NCBI RefSeq assembly: GCF_042664895.1
Contig: NZ_JBHTBQ010000033.1
Coordinates: 1-64,000, forward strand
Direction: 5' to 3'
Source: Iodobacter arcticus
Lineage (GTDB): Bacteria > Pseudomonadota > Gammaproteobacteria > Burkholderiales > Chitinibacteraceae
Length of the DNA stretch: 64,000 bases
Below the pieces are notes generated by a model. The model saw nothing but the letters and a program-made list of their open reading frames with translations. It made no database searches and was not told the DNA's origin. Every line of letters starts with the position of its first letter. The first letter of the stretch is position 1. Positions 34,941-43,599 of the stretch are shown one piece after another. Position numbers and translations under genes: made by a program.

Positions 34941-35252
34941 CTAAGCGATCGTATCCGCCTGTGATGTCCAAAGATGTTGCGCCGCATAAGCTCGCCAAGG
35001 CCGCCATGCTTCGGCTCTGGTGCTGAGTTTGCACGGCCCTTCTCGTTGGGTGATGGCTTTGATCAGGGCGACGCCGCTGGCGGGAAAGGCGTCAGGTTCA
35101 CGCAATTGGCGCATGGCGATATATTGGCTGGTCCAGTCACCAATGCCGGCAATGGCGAGCAGTTTGGTGCAGGTTTCGGCCACGTTGCTTCCGCTGCTTA
35201 ATAAATTAGGGTCGGCCTCAAAGGCGGTGGCCAGCGCCGATAGGGTGCTGGC
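34941..35252 (-). pseudogene. Duplicated 3' fragment of alkA
   Basis: The C-terminal ~95 codons of an AlkA glycosylase (ANLLS-type segment FEADPNLLSSGSNVAETCTK, IAGIGDWTSQYIAMRQLRE, GPCKLSTRAEAWRPWRAYAA). Bases 34966-35252 match 41876-42162 over 287 bp with 13 differences. The 5' part is lost at a sharp junction with IS-like sequence, so it cannot encode an enzyme. With the right-hand copy it brackets the defence-like operon. Confidence 0.85.
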
Positions 35253-35518
35253 AAAAAATGGTGGGCTACAACTTACGCAATCATGCTGAACTGGCCATGC
35301 AGCAGTACCAGCGTATTTTTGGCAATACGATGAAAACATGTGAATTGCCTCAGCAAAAAAAGAAGGCTTGGATCAGTGCGTACGCATTAAATATTATGAC
35401 CAATCTTGGCATGCCGATATCAGTTAAAGTTTTAAATAGAGCGAGTGAAGGGGCAATTTCGGCTGAGTTTTATTTTCTAACAGCGCTCATTCTATGCATA
35501 CCTAAAACTAAACAATAA
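35253..35518 (+). pseudogene. IS5-family transposase C-terminal remnant
   Basis: The frame from 35258 reads MVGYNLRNHAELAMQQYQRI, then FGNTMKTCELPQQKKKAW and LNIMTNLGMPISVKV. Its spacing of aromatic, basic and Leu/Met residues fits the end of IS5-type transposases (pattern ETAMxRYKxIxGxxLxARxxxxQxxE...LNRMTxLGMP). The N-terminal ~80% is missing, cut at the alkA fragment. The final ~28 codons look unrelated. Assignment is by pattern memory. Confidence 0.5.
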
Positions 35519-35530
35519 TAAAGGATTCAA

Positions 35531-36850
35531 ATGAACGGAATAACATGGGGGTTGCTCGGCCCTGATACGGTTACTTCTACGCGAAGAGCCAGAACATTAG
35601 GTTTAGGATTTACAGTCCGGTTTTTTAATGAACAAGCCGTTCCTGGGATTGGTGGGGTCTGGTATGGCAAGCAGCTTTGGTATGCCTTATTAGGAGTTGC
35701 ATTAGCTAGCAAATTAAAAATTAATAATCAAAAAAATACAAATATTCAATGTGCAAATGCAATTGAAGCGTTATCTTGCTGGCTTGCGCTTGATCATAAT
35801 GGCTGGAAACCAGACCCTCGCTTGCGCGGTGCAAACAAGCTTAAAAACAATAAAGAAATAACATTTGAAAGAGCATCTAAATCTAGTTTTTACGTAACGC
35901 AGCCGATGCGTATGGTAACGGTGAAGGCTTTACCTGCGCTGGGTTTAGTGCAATCTGATGCCACACGTTTTAACCAGTACCAACTTAGTGAAGAGTGTTT
36001 ACGTCGATTCGGCTTAGGCACCAATTCAAATGGCGTCTATGGCCGTGAACTTTTCGAAAACATCTACCAATGGAGCCAAGGTAAGTGTGACGTGGACAAG
36101 GCGCGCTATAAAAAAATTCTCTATGCATCCTTATCACCTCTTGAGCCAATGGACGAAACATTTCGGAGACTATTGACCGATGTATTGCATTGCGGCAGCA
36201 AAACCGAGCCGCATGCCAGCAAGCAACGCCGGCGCAATGCCCTGCAATGGGTTGAAGGGCTGCGTCAGCAACCAGAGCAAGTGCCCAGTTGGGATAGCCG
36301 CCCAACGATGCTCGATGTAGAGCATTGGCATGATCTACAAACCGGCGCGGCTTTTTTTGCGCTGCGCGATCAGAGTTTAGAGGTGCTTGATGCACTGGAG
36401 TTGTATCTCGGAACCTTGCCGGATAGCCGATCTTTTGACTTGAACAAATCGACGTTGCCGAACTCGGTGCTGTCGGCACTCGCTAAGCTGCGTCAACGGG
36501 CTTCTGAGTACTTGGTGTTGGGCCATAGCGAGCCTACTGCCCTTCAATTTAGTCGTGAGTGCAGCGCTGAAGCGAATGCGGCAATTGTTCGGCATTTGGT
36601 CGAGCGTGACGGGCGTGTGTTGCGCCTGATGGGCTCCGTTGTATTGCCAGGCCCAGCATTTGAGGGTAGCTCCAGTTCTAATCATGCTGAGGCTGAAGTT
36701 TCGGGTGAAGAGGCTGATCAACGGCGCTTGAAATGGCCTGCAGGCATGTCGAGTCGCATGAGTAATCTGTTCTATTTGAACGCCGACCTGCATGGCGATC
36801 TGGATACATGGCTCAGCGCAGCCCCACTCACGCATAGCGAAGAATCATAA
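35531..36850 (+). CDS. Unrecognised protein, first gene of a PLD/SNF2 defence-like operon (ZacA position)
   Basis: 439 residues; no family recognised with confidence. The N-terminus has GLGFTVRFFNEQAVPGIGG followed by VWYGKQLWYALLGVALASKL, a hydrophobic, perhaps structural core; no signal peptide. The middle is Arg/His-rich and the C-terminus is acidic (Glu/Ala/Ser). AAGGA lies 5 bases before the ATG and the stop overlaps the PLD gene start by one base (TAATG), so the products probably work together. In Azaca, as I recall, ZacA is a DUF6361 protein in this position, but I do not see clear DUF6361 motifs. Inferred role: recognition or regulation in phage defence. Confidence 0.6.
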   Translation: MNGITWGLLGPDTVTSTRRARTLGLGFTVRFFNEQAVPGIGGVWYGKQLWYALLGVALASKLKINNQKNTNIQCANAIEALSCWLALDHNGWKPDPRLRGANKLKNNKEITFERASKSSFYVTQPMRMVTVKALPALGLVQSDATRFNQYQLSEECLRRFGLGTNSNGVYGRELFENIYQWSQGKCDVDKARYKKILYASLSPLEPMDETFRRLLTDVLHCGSKTEPHASKQRRRNALQWVEGLRQQPEQVPSWDSRPTMLDVEHWHDLQTGAAFFALRDQSLEVLDALELYLGTLPDSRSFDLNKSTLPNSVLSALAKLRQRASEYLVLGHSEPTALQFSRECSAEANAAIVRHLVERDGRVLRLMGSVVLPGPAFEGSSSSNHAEAEVSGEEADQRRLKWPAGMSSRMSNLFYLNADLHGDLDTWLSAAPLTHSEES

Positions 36851-38847
36851 TGACCACGCCATCTCTGCTGCATCATTTTGAAGCGCCCGATCACTATTTA
36901 GGTAGCTTTGGTTGGTTGTGTGGTTATTCTGCCGATTGTAATTTTCTCGATCAGGCTGCTGAGCGTTTTACTCGGCAAACCACGGCGCAGCGCGCCTATC
37001 AGGGGCAACTTACGCTGGCAGTGATACTCGACCCCGCGCATGCGGCCATTCCCTTGACGGATGCCCCAGGGGTCGCGCATCTGATCTTCAAGTCGGAACA
37101 AAAAAAGCCTTTTGCTTTACTGCATGCAAAAGTGGCTGTGCTGGGCTTTCGCCATGAAAAAGAGCCGCATCGCTGGCTAGTGCGTTTGATCGTATCCACA
37201 GGTAATTGGACTGTACAAACAGTTACTGAGTCGCTCGATCTGGTCTCGTGTATTGAGTGCAGCAGTGAACATGTACACCAACAGCCCGCTTGGCTTGGAC
37301 AAAACTGCACGGACATCCGTACTGCTTGGCAGATGCTGGAGTGGCTTAGCGGTTATTTCGATACACGAATTCTGCATGCCAAATCCAGTCACCAGTCAGG
37401 CTCTTTAACTGCGCAGTCCATGCAGCGGCTAAGCGGCTGGTTAAGTACTGTGGCTGGACACAGCACGGCCAATGCACCCCCGCGTTATTTTGATAACCGC
37501 AAGCAGTCTTTGCTGACACAACTGGTGCCGTTGATCAAGCTGCATGCCTCTGACGTTAAACGTAATTATCTCGGCATGGGCTCGGGGTTTTTCGAGGGCG
37601 TCAATGGAGAAGGGCAGCTACCCTCGGTGCTGAGTAAAATCACTAAGACGCTGCAAGAAGCGGGTCTATTAACTGCACGTCCGGAAGTTGACGTTTTCGT
37701 TAATCCTGGTGCCTGCCAAGCTGTTGCTGAGGGATTAAGTGCGATGCAGGCCGCTGGCTACAGCATTCGTGCTGCGGCTCAGAATACTGAGGTGTTTGGC
37801 TCGGCGATGCCGCGTTCACTACATGCGAAGTTTATTTTCTCCGCTAACTACCGAGAGGACAGCGCACGCTGCAGCAGTACTTGGGTTTACTTAGGCTCTG
37901 GCAACTTAACTGGCCCAGGGTTCGCCAATCCGATGTCAACCGCTGGTGGCAATCTTGAAGCCGGCATGTTGCTTAGCCCAGAGGGGGTGTATTGGCGCGC
38001 CGAGGGGGATGTAAGCGCCGCACGAATTATTACCAATCTACTGCCAGTGCAGTGGGACACGGATATTTCAGCTTTTGAGCAATTGTCGGCTGGTGAGCCA
38101 ATGCCCGAGCATGAGGGGGGCCCGCTAGCTGCGCCGCTGGCGTGGCTTAATTGGCAAGTAACAGAGGAGGGCAGTTCGCTGCGCGCCCCTGAGCAAACTG
38201 AAGTGCCAGTAACGCCGCTAGATGCTAACGGTGTCGCGTGCGTCAGTTTGAAGTCAGGCGAGTGGCAATGGCTTGGTCCTCCACCGCGAGTGGTGACTAT
38301 TCAGTGGTCAATAGCTGGTCAGGTTCATCGTGCTGTATTGCCCGTGTTGGATGAGTTAGGGCGCTTAGCCGCAACGGCTATGCCTGTGTTGGATCTGGAT
38401 GAGGTCTGGTGGCAACTGGCTAATTTCCCGCAGTCCGCTGTGGATGAAGACAAGACGCTGGATGAGCTTGAAGAGAGTCCAGGTAGTACGGGGCAGACCA
38501 GTGCTGCTGCAGTAGTTGATGCTGGCTGCACCGGCTACCCGATCCGCCGGATGATGGCGTTGATTGAGCAGATAGCTGCCAAGCAGGTGGATCTGCACCC
38601 ACTCGACTGGTTAGCCTGGTGCACGCGGCTTGAGCAGTCCTTGCTGCAAGTTGCAAAGGATCCGGTTATTAGCATATTCCGGGCTATGCGCCTCAACCCC
38701 CTAAGTCCGTTGCGCGAAGCGGCATTCCTGCCCGTTTTTGCCGAGCAGGCGTCGAGCCCTGAAGGGGCGAATTATCGAGCCTTACTGGCTCGAATCGAGA
38801 CGTCTTGGGATGTAGCAAACCTATGCCCAATTGGAGAGCCGCAATGA
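36850..38847 (+). CDS. Phospholipase D-like protein of the defence-like operon (ZacB-like)
   Basis: 665 residues with two PLD-type half-sites. The first is HAK at 92-94 with STGNW at 116-120; the second is HAK at 325-327 with GSGNLT (Asn 352) and NLEAG (Glu 370). In this divergent HKD group Asn/Glu stand where classical enzymes have the D and downstream residues. Known members include nucleases of several restriction and defence systems. The C-terminal ~250 residues are unassigned. Starts on TAATG with the previous gene and overlaps the helicase by ATGA. Probable role: nucleic-acid cleavage or binding alongside the helicase. Confidence 0.75.
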   Translation: MTTPSLLHHFEAPDHYLGSFGWLCGYSADCNFLDQAAERFTRQTTAQRAYQGQLTLAVILDPAHAAIPLTDAPGVAHLIFKSEQKKPFALLHAKVAVLGFRHEKEPHRWLVRLIVSTGNWTVQTVTESLDLVSCIECSSEHVHQQPAWLGQNCTDIRTAWQMLEWLSGYFDTRILHAKSSHQSGSLTAQSMQRLSGWLSTVAGHSTANAPPRYFDNRKQSLLTQLVPLIKLHASDVKRNYLGMGSGFFEGVNGEGQLPSVLSKITKTLQEAGLLTARPEVDVFVNPGACQAVAEGLSAMQAAGYSIRAAAQNTEVFGSAMPRSLHAKFIFSANYREDSARCSSTWVYLGSGNLTGPGFANPMSTAGGNLEAGMLLSPEGVYWRAEGDVSAARIITNLLPVQWDTDISAFEQLSAGEPMPEHEGGPLAAPLAWLNWQVTEEGSSLRAPEQTEVPVTPLDANGVACVSLKSGEWQWLGPPPRVVTIQWSIAGQVHRAVLPVLDELGRLAATAMPVLDLDEVWWQLANFPQSAVDEDKTLDELEESPGSTGQTSAAAVVDAGCTGYPIRRMMALIEQIAAKQVDLHPLDWLAWCTRLEQSLLQVAKDPVISIFRAMRLNPLSPLREAAFLPVFAEQASSPEGANYRALLARIETSWDVANLCPIGEPQ

Positions 38848-40268
38848 ATCAGCAATTTCAAGGATGGCAGGTTGTTGCAGACAAGTTGCTTGAGCTCGTC
38901 CAGCAGCAGGGCTTCGGTACAAACCCTAGCCCTTGGCTGAATCAGGGGCAGTGCGCCAGTGTGCGTGCTTTGGCTAAACGGTTACCAGTCAATGGGGTGA
39001 TCGTGGCGGATGAAGTCGGCATGGGAAAAACCCGCATTGCCGTTGCGGTGATCCGAGCTGTGGTTGCTGCCGGTGGCCGCGTTGCGGTACTGGTGCCGCC
39101 GGTGCTGGGTTACCAATGGCAGGAAGAGTTAAGCCGTGGTGAGGTTAAAGCTGCACCGCTACTGCGCAGCCTATGGCAATACATCTCAGTCTGGGACTCT
39201 GAACAGGTTGCCGAGCAGAAACCATGGTTTGCAGAGTCGGTAGTTATGGTCTCTCATGGCTTTTCTAATTGGCGTTTGGGTCAAGATTCGCATGCATGGC
39301 GCTGGGCATTATTGCCTGAGGTGTATGCCCATTGGCGCAAGAAAACCCAAGGGCGTTTTCCGCGAGGTTACTTTCAGAATGAGGCCCTGAATTATCCTTG
39401 GGCTGAGTACGTTTCAATGAAAAATGCGGCTACCAGCATCTGTAACGCCATACCTGCAGGCTCCCAGCATCCGCTGTATCAACAAATGGATGCACTAATA
39501 AACCGTACGCCATGGCCAGGCGCCTTGGATGCAAGCGAATACAAACGATATGAGGCTCTCCGCCCCTGCCTTGAAGAGGTGGTCGGCCTAGGTTTGGGGC
39601 ACTTTGATCTGGTCGTAATCGACGAGGCGCACAAGAGTCGTAATGATGACAGTGGCCTATCTGGCTTGCTTGGGCGCTTAATCCAAACATCGTCTGATTC
39701 CCGACGCTTTGCCATGACCGCGACACCTGTTGAGTTGGATGTTAGCCAGTGGCAGCAGATTTTGCGTCGTATTGGGCTCAAGCCAGAGCAGTTGCAGGTC
39801 GTCGAAAGTGCGGTAACAGGCTATGCCCATGCGGTGCAGCAAGTCCGCGCCAGCCCTAGCGATGCCGCTGTCAGAGCCGCTTATGCCGCAGCGGCGGCAA
39901 GCTTTCAGGCTGCGTTGTCTCCTTTTGTCCTGCGCCGCGATAAGCGCGAAGACCAAGCCGTACAGCAGTTTGTAAAGGCGACCCAACTCTCCCATGACGC
40001 CTATCGGCAAGAGCGCGACATTGCCATTGATGTGGCAACGCTTGATCCCGCCTGGCAGCAGGCAGTATGCGCGGCCGAAGCCTTGTCAGTGGTGACGGTT
40101 GGCCTGCGCGACAGCCAGAATGAACAGCTCAAACGTCTGCGTCTGACCATGGGTAATGGTCATGGCCTCGCGGCCGTAATCGATAGTCCCAGCTATGTTG
40201 CCGAGCAAGATAGCGAACCGATGAGCTGGCGGCAAATCAACCAGCAGCGACAGACAAAGCCTCGTTGA
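38844..40268 (+). CDS. SNF2-family helicase, N-terminal part (first RecA lobe)
   Basis: 474 residues from the ATG at 38844, which overlaps the PLD stop (ATGA) and follows TTGGAGAG; the frame is open further upstream but without a ribosome site. Walker A DEVGMGKT at 56-63, DEAH at 260-263 and MTATP following it define the first SNF2 lobe. The frame ends at TGA 40266-40268 without the second lobe, which continues in the -1 frame. Either the gene is frameshifted, or two chains are made. It is the third member of the unknown-PLD-helicase operon. Confidence 0.8.
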   Translation: MNQQFQGWQVVADKLLELVQQQGFGTNPSPWLNQGQCASVRALAKRLPVNGVIVADEVGMGKTRIAVAVIRAVVAAGGRVAVLVPPVLGYQWQEELSRGEVKAAPLLRSLWQYISVWDSEQVAEQKPWFAESVVMVSHGFSNWRLGQDSHAWRWALLPEVYAHWRKKTQGRFPRGYFQNEALNYPWAEYVSMKNAATSICNAIPAGSQHPLYQQMDALINRTPWPGALDASEYKRYEALRPCLEEVVGLGLGHFDLVVIDEAHKSRNDDSGLSGLLGRLIQTSSDSRRFAMTATPVELDVSQWQQILRRIGLKPEQLQVVESAVTGYAHAVQQVRASPSDAAVRAAYAAAAASFQAALSPFVLRRDKREDQAVQQFVKATQLSHDAYRQERDIAIDVATLDPAWQQAVCAAEALSVVTVGLRDSQNEQLKRLRLTMGNGHGLAAVIDSPSYVAEQDSEPMSWRQINQQRQTKPR

Positions 40269-41539
40269 GCCCTGCAGAGTTTAAACGCCTGCAGCGTGCG
40301 CAATGGTGGAGCACGGTTATGCAGCAACCCTTCATTGATAAAAATGGAGATGAAGTATTATTCAACCATCCTGCGACCTTAGCAGCAGTGGCGGCCATTG
40401 AAGAGGTCAGTGAGCGCGGTGAAAAGTCCTTGGTCTTTGGTCGCTTTACTCGACCGTTAACTTGCTTGGTGCAACTGCTGAATGCCCGTGCCATGTTGCG
40501 CTCACTTGCTGCAGGCCGGCCCTGGCCTCAAGCCAAGGTGCATGGGGAAGTAGATGGAAGAGCCAATGAAAGCGATTGGCCAGCTGTGCGTGCTGCGCAT
40601 CAGCAATTGCAGTCAAATTTATGTTTAGACGTGCTGGATGTGACATTGGCCGAGCAATACCGTGAGCTGCAAAAGCGTCGGAAAAGCCAGCGTAATGCTC
40701 TGCTAGGGATGCTTGAAGAGGGCTTTCGCCAAGGGCATGAGCCTCATATGCGTAGTCTCTACGGTGCATTTTGCACCGTGTTGGCCAATGCCAAAGAGGG
40801 CGAAGATGACGCTCACGCCCTTGCGCTGGTTAGCCGTGCACTATCCGAGCAATTGGGTGAGTCGATCGAGTTGCAATGCCCTGAGAGTTATGCCAAAGCC
40901 TTTGCTGATCTGATGCAGGCATTGTGCGAACGCAATGAAGGCGATGAGAACGGCGATGGCCAACTCGATGAGCAGGAAGCTGAGCGCTTGTGGCCACATT
41001 TACAGCAGCGCCTAAACGATGAGTACGGCAGCAGCCAAGGCACGTTTGCTCGCTTGATGTACGGCGGTACCAGCCAGCACAGTCGACGCATGATGCAGCT
41101 GGCATTTAATCGTCCGCACAGTTCGATCAAGGTGTTGGTGGCGCAATCAATGGTTGGCCGAGAGGGTCTGAATCTGCACGAAGCTTGCAAAACTGTGATT
41201 TTGCTCCATCCAGAGTGGAATCCTGGTGTGGTTGAACAACAAATTGGCCGCGTTGATCGGGTTGGTAGCTTTTGGCAGCAGGAGCTGGATCGAGTGATTA
41301 AGCGCGATGGTGAATCTGCCGATATTCCAAAAATCGATATACGGCCAGTCATTTTTCAAGGCACTTACGATGAACATAATTGGCAAGTATTACGCACACG
41401 CTGGGCAGATTTACGCGCTCAACTACACGGTATTGTGCTTAATATGAGCAATGAAAAAGACCCAGAAATGCGTGCTTACCTAGATGAAATTGCGGATGTA
41501 GCACCAAACTTTTCACCAAGCACATACAACAGATCCTAG
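40265..41539 (+). CDS. SNF2-family helicase, C-terminal part (second RecA lobe)
   Basis: Open in the -1 frame from 40214; the first start-like codon is TTG at 40265, overlapping the previous stop by 4 bases and lacking a ribosome site. It encodes LVFGRFTRPLTCLVQLL, then MVGREGLNLHEACKTVIL, PEWNPGVVEQQIGRVDRVGS (motifs V and VI) near residues 300-345. An EF-hand-like acidic loop (DENGDGQLDEQE) lies near 220. Together with 38844-40268 it makes one SNF2 ATPase of ~900 residues. Whether it is expressed by reinitiation, frameshifting or not at all is unknown. Confidence 0.75.
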   Translation: MSPAEFKRLQRAQWWSTVMQQPFIDKNGDEVLFNHPATLAAVAAIEEVSERGEKSLVFGRFTRPLTCLVQLLNARAMLRSLAAGRPWPQAKVHGEVDGRANESDWPAVRAAHQQLQSNLCLDVLDVTLAEQYRELQKRRKSQRNALLGMLEEGFRQGHEPHMRSLYGAFCTVLANAKEGEDDAHALALVSRALSEQLGESIELQCPESYAKAFADLMQALCERNEGDENGDGQLDEQEAERLWPHLQQRLNDEYGSSQGTFARLMYGGTSQHSRRMMQLAFNRPHSSIKVLVAQSMVGREGLNLHEACKTVILLHPEWNPGVVEQQIGRVDRVGSFWQQELDRVIKRDGESADIPKIDIRPVIFQGTYDEHNWQVLRTRWADLRAQLHGIVLNMSNEKDPEMRAYLDEIADVAPNFSPSTYNRS

Positions 41540-41636
41540 GGTGGATCCAACCAAACAGACAGTAGTTTAAATATGGTTTCTGCCATGAAAAAATAGGCCG
41601 AAATGAGTGAGAAAAACCGTAAAGTTTTGACGGGGC

Positions 41637-41687
41637 TGTTCACGTCGATTGAAATTTGACCCACTCCGTCGATCGAATTTTGACCTA
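41637..41687. mobile_element. IS21-like end with two imperfect repeats
   Basis: CGTCGATTGAAATTTGACC and CGTCGATCGAATTTTGACC lie 23 bp apart, start to start, after GTTCA. Repeated GATTGAAA-TTTGACC blocks near a terminus are typical of IS21-family ends. No IS21 genes are present. Confidence 0.4.
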
Positions 41688-41697
41688 GGGCTGGCTC

Positions 41698-41847
41698 TAT
41701 TTGGCTGGAATCAAGGATGTATTTAGCTGCGAGATCGTCGGTTATGCGATGGATAGTCGAATGACAAAAGAGTTAGTGAGTACGGCATTGATGTTGGCCT
41801 TGGTACAAAAACGCCCCAAAGAAGGTTTAATAAAGTTTGCCAAATAA
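41698..41847 (+). pseudogene. IS3-family transposase (ORFB) catalytic-core fragment
   Basis: 49 codons to a TAA: YLAGIKDVFSCEIVGYAMD, then SRMTKELVSTALMLAL. This matches the DDE-domain segment around the second Asp of IS3-family integrase-like transposases (YLAxVxDxFSRxxVGWAM). Both ends are missing; the codons after ALVQKRPKEG run to an early stop. Marks the right side of the defence-like island, 16 bp before the alkA stop. Confidence 0.65.
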
Positions 41848-41862
41848 GCGTGTCTACGGATT

Positions 41863-42444
41863 TCAGGCTACCTCAGTCCAAAGATGTTGCGCCGCATAAG
41901 CACGCCAAGGCCGCCATGTTTCGGCTCTGGTGCTGAGTTTGCACGGCCCTTCTAGTTGGGTGATGGCTTTGATCAGGGCGACATCGCTGGCGGGAAAGGC
42001 GTCAGGTTCGCGCAATTGGCGCATGGCGATGTATTGGGTGGTCCAGTCACCAATGCCGGCAATGGCGAGCAATTTGGTGCAGGTCTCGGCCACGTTGCTG
42101 CCGCTGCTTAATAAATTAGGGTCGGCCTCAAAGTCGGTGGCCAGCGCCGATAGGGTGTTGGCGCGGCTTTGTGGCATGCCGGTGAAATTCGCCTTGCTCA
42201 AGATGGCCGCTGTGGGGAAAACATGACTTAAAGAGGGGTGTTGCGCATCGAGTGTGGCTAATGGCTCGCCATATTGCGCCACCATTTTGCCCGCGAGTTT
42301 AATCGCGGCGGCGACGGTAATTTGCTGGCCAAGTACCGCACGCATTGCCAGCTCAAAACCATCCCAAGCGCTGGGTACACGCAGGCCGGCTCGTTTGGCG
42401 GTGAGCTTTGCCATCAGTGGATCGCTGGCTAATTGCTGGTTAAA
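41863..42444 (-). pseudogene. alkA: AlkA DNA-3-methyladenine glycosylase part of a frameshifted ada-alkA gene
   Basis: Encodes the helix-hairpin-helix glycosylase domain: LRVPSAWDGFELAMRAVLGQ, QITVAAAIKLAGKM, then IAGIGDWTTQYIAMRQLREP with the catalytic Asp region (PDAFPASDVALIK). It continues the fusion protein of the upstream frame: the reading resumes as NQQLASDPLMAKL right after the premature TAA at 42440. One extra T in an ATTT run explains the break. A downstream ATG at 42414 might give a short glycosylase lacking the AlkA N-terminal part. Excises alkylated bases when intact. Confidence 0.8.
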
Positions 42445-43309
42445 TCATGTCTGGGTCGGCGGCTAAATCAAACATGGCCCTGAGGCGGGCGATAATTTGT
42501 GGCAAGGCGGCCAAGTTGGGAAAACGAATAGTGGCTGCTAGCGCATGACTATTTGCCTGTTGTACCGACACCGTGCCCTGCACACTATTGATGCAGATGG
42601 TTCGCGTGTAAATGCCATCCTCTACGATTTCTAGCCCCGTAATAGCGCGGGCCGATAAATAGGCCAGCATGGCTTGCCAATCGTAAGGTGGGTGATAGCA
42701 TAGCAGCAGGGTAACGCCGCTAGATGATCCGGCCTGCTTATCACGGCGTAAATCACTGGGTGGACGCTGGTAAAGCTGCTGAAAGACTTCATTAAAGAGG
42801 CGTACGCTGCCAAAGCCTGCGGCAAAAGCAATATCGGTAATGGGCATGGCCGTTTCGTGGATCAGCTGCTTGGCGAGTAACACACGCCGTGTTTGTGCCA
42901 CGCCCTGTGGCGATGCGCTCACATATTGCTCAAACAGGCGGCGCAATTGGCGCTCACCCACGCCTAATTTTTCGGCTAGAGCGGCAGGTGTGCCCTCATC
43001 TAAATCCCCCTTCTCTATCAGCCTGAGCGCACGGCTGACCGTATTGGAAAATCCTGTGTTAGATACGCCACGCCAAGCGCCAGAATGCGGTGCGGCCTCG
43101 GGCCGACAACGTAAGCAGGGGCGATAGCCCAGCTCCTGAGCCTCGGCTGCGGTATGAAAAAATAAAACATTCACTTGCTTAGCCGTGCGGGCAGGGCAGA
43201 TGGGCCGGCAATAGATGCGGGTGGTTTTGACGGCAATAAAAAATCGCCCATCAAAGCGCGCATCGCGGCTGGCAAGTGCTCTGTAGCAAATATCGTGATC
43301 GAGTTCCAT
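42440..43309 (-). CDS. ada: Ada-type methylphosphotriester sensor/AraC regulator with AlkA N-domain (5' part of ada-alkA)
   Basis: About 289 residues from MELDHDICYRALASRDARFD (ATG at 43309; the frame is open seven codons further). Ada zinc domain with Cys 34, 38, 65 and 68; Cys34 in IYCRPICPA is the methyl acceptor. Next an AraC-type HTH (~95-180; ITDIAFAAGFGSVRLFNEVF) and the AlkA N-terminal domain (~195-280). The stop falls where the glycosylase domain should begin, so the natural product of ~480 residues is split. The sensor/activator half could still work. No ogt/methyltransferase domain is present. Confidence 0.85.
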   Translation of the reverse strand: MELDHDICYRALASRDARFDGRFFIAVKTTRIYCRPICPARTAKQVNVLFFHTAAEAQELGYRPCLRCRPEAAPHSGAWRGVSNTGFSNTVSRALRLIEKGDLDEGTPAALAEKLGVGERQLRRLFEQYVSASPQGVAQTRRVLLAKQLIHETAMPITDIAFAAGFGSVRLFNEVFQQLYQRPPSDLRRDKQAGSSSGVTLLLCYHPPYDWQAMLAYLSARAITGLEIVEDGIYTRTICINSVQGTVSVQQANSHALAATIRFPNLAALPQIIARLRAMFDLAADPDMI

Positions 43310-43373
43310 GGGCGGAATCATGACAGGCAAGTTTGATACGGGCTAGCGGTTTTCGGACGTGGCAGGGCTAGAG

Positions 43374-43494
43374 AACCCAAGTCTTAAACCACGGAGGAAA
43401 AGGAGAACACAGAGGGTCACGGAGGAAAACCGAGATAAGTTTTCTCCGTGAAACTCCGTGTTCTCTGTGCTCTCCGTGGTTCAAGATTTGGGTT
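43374..43494. repeat. CACGGAGG family inverted repeat, full hairpin copy
   Basis: AACCCAAGTCTTAAACCACG starts the left arm and CGTGGTTCAAGATTTGGGTT ends the right arm; about 50 bp on each side pair. It fills the 290-bp gap between ada and the PEP-mutase gene. Confidence 0.8.
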
Positions 43495-43599
43495 CCCAGT
43501 GTCTGCATAACTTTTAAGCTACAGCCATGCCCACGTCCGAAAAGCGCTAGCCTAGTCTTTGCCTTCGCGGCAAGATGCGGTTTTTTTAGGAGACGCACC

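Noticed and set aside
35985..36479. 164-codon minus-strand frame, with another at 36377-36835
   Set aside because: Antisense to the first gene of the defence-like operon; no domain pattern.
36850..41539. DISARM or Dpd system
   Set aside because: PLD and SNF2 proteins occur in both, but DrmA/DrmB (DUF1998), methylase, DpdA and other required genes are absent.
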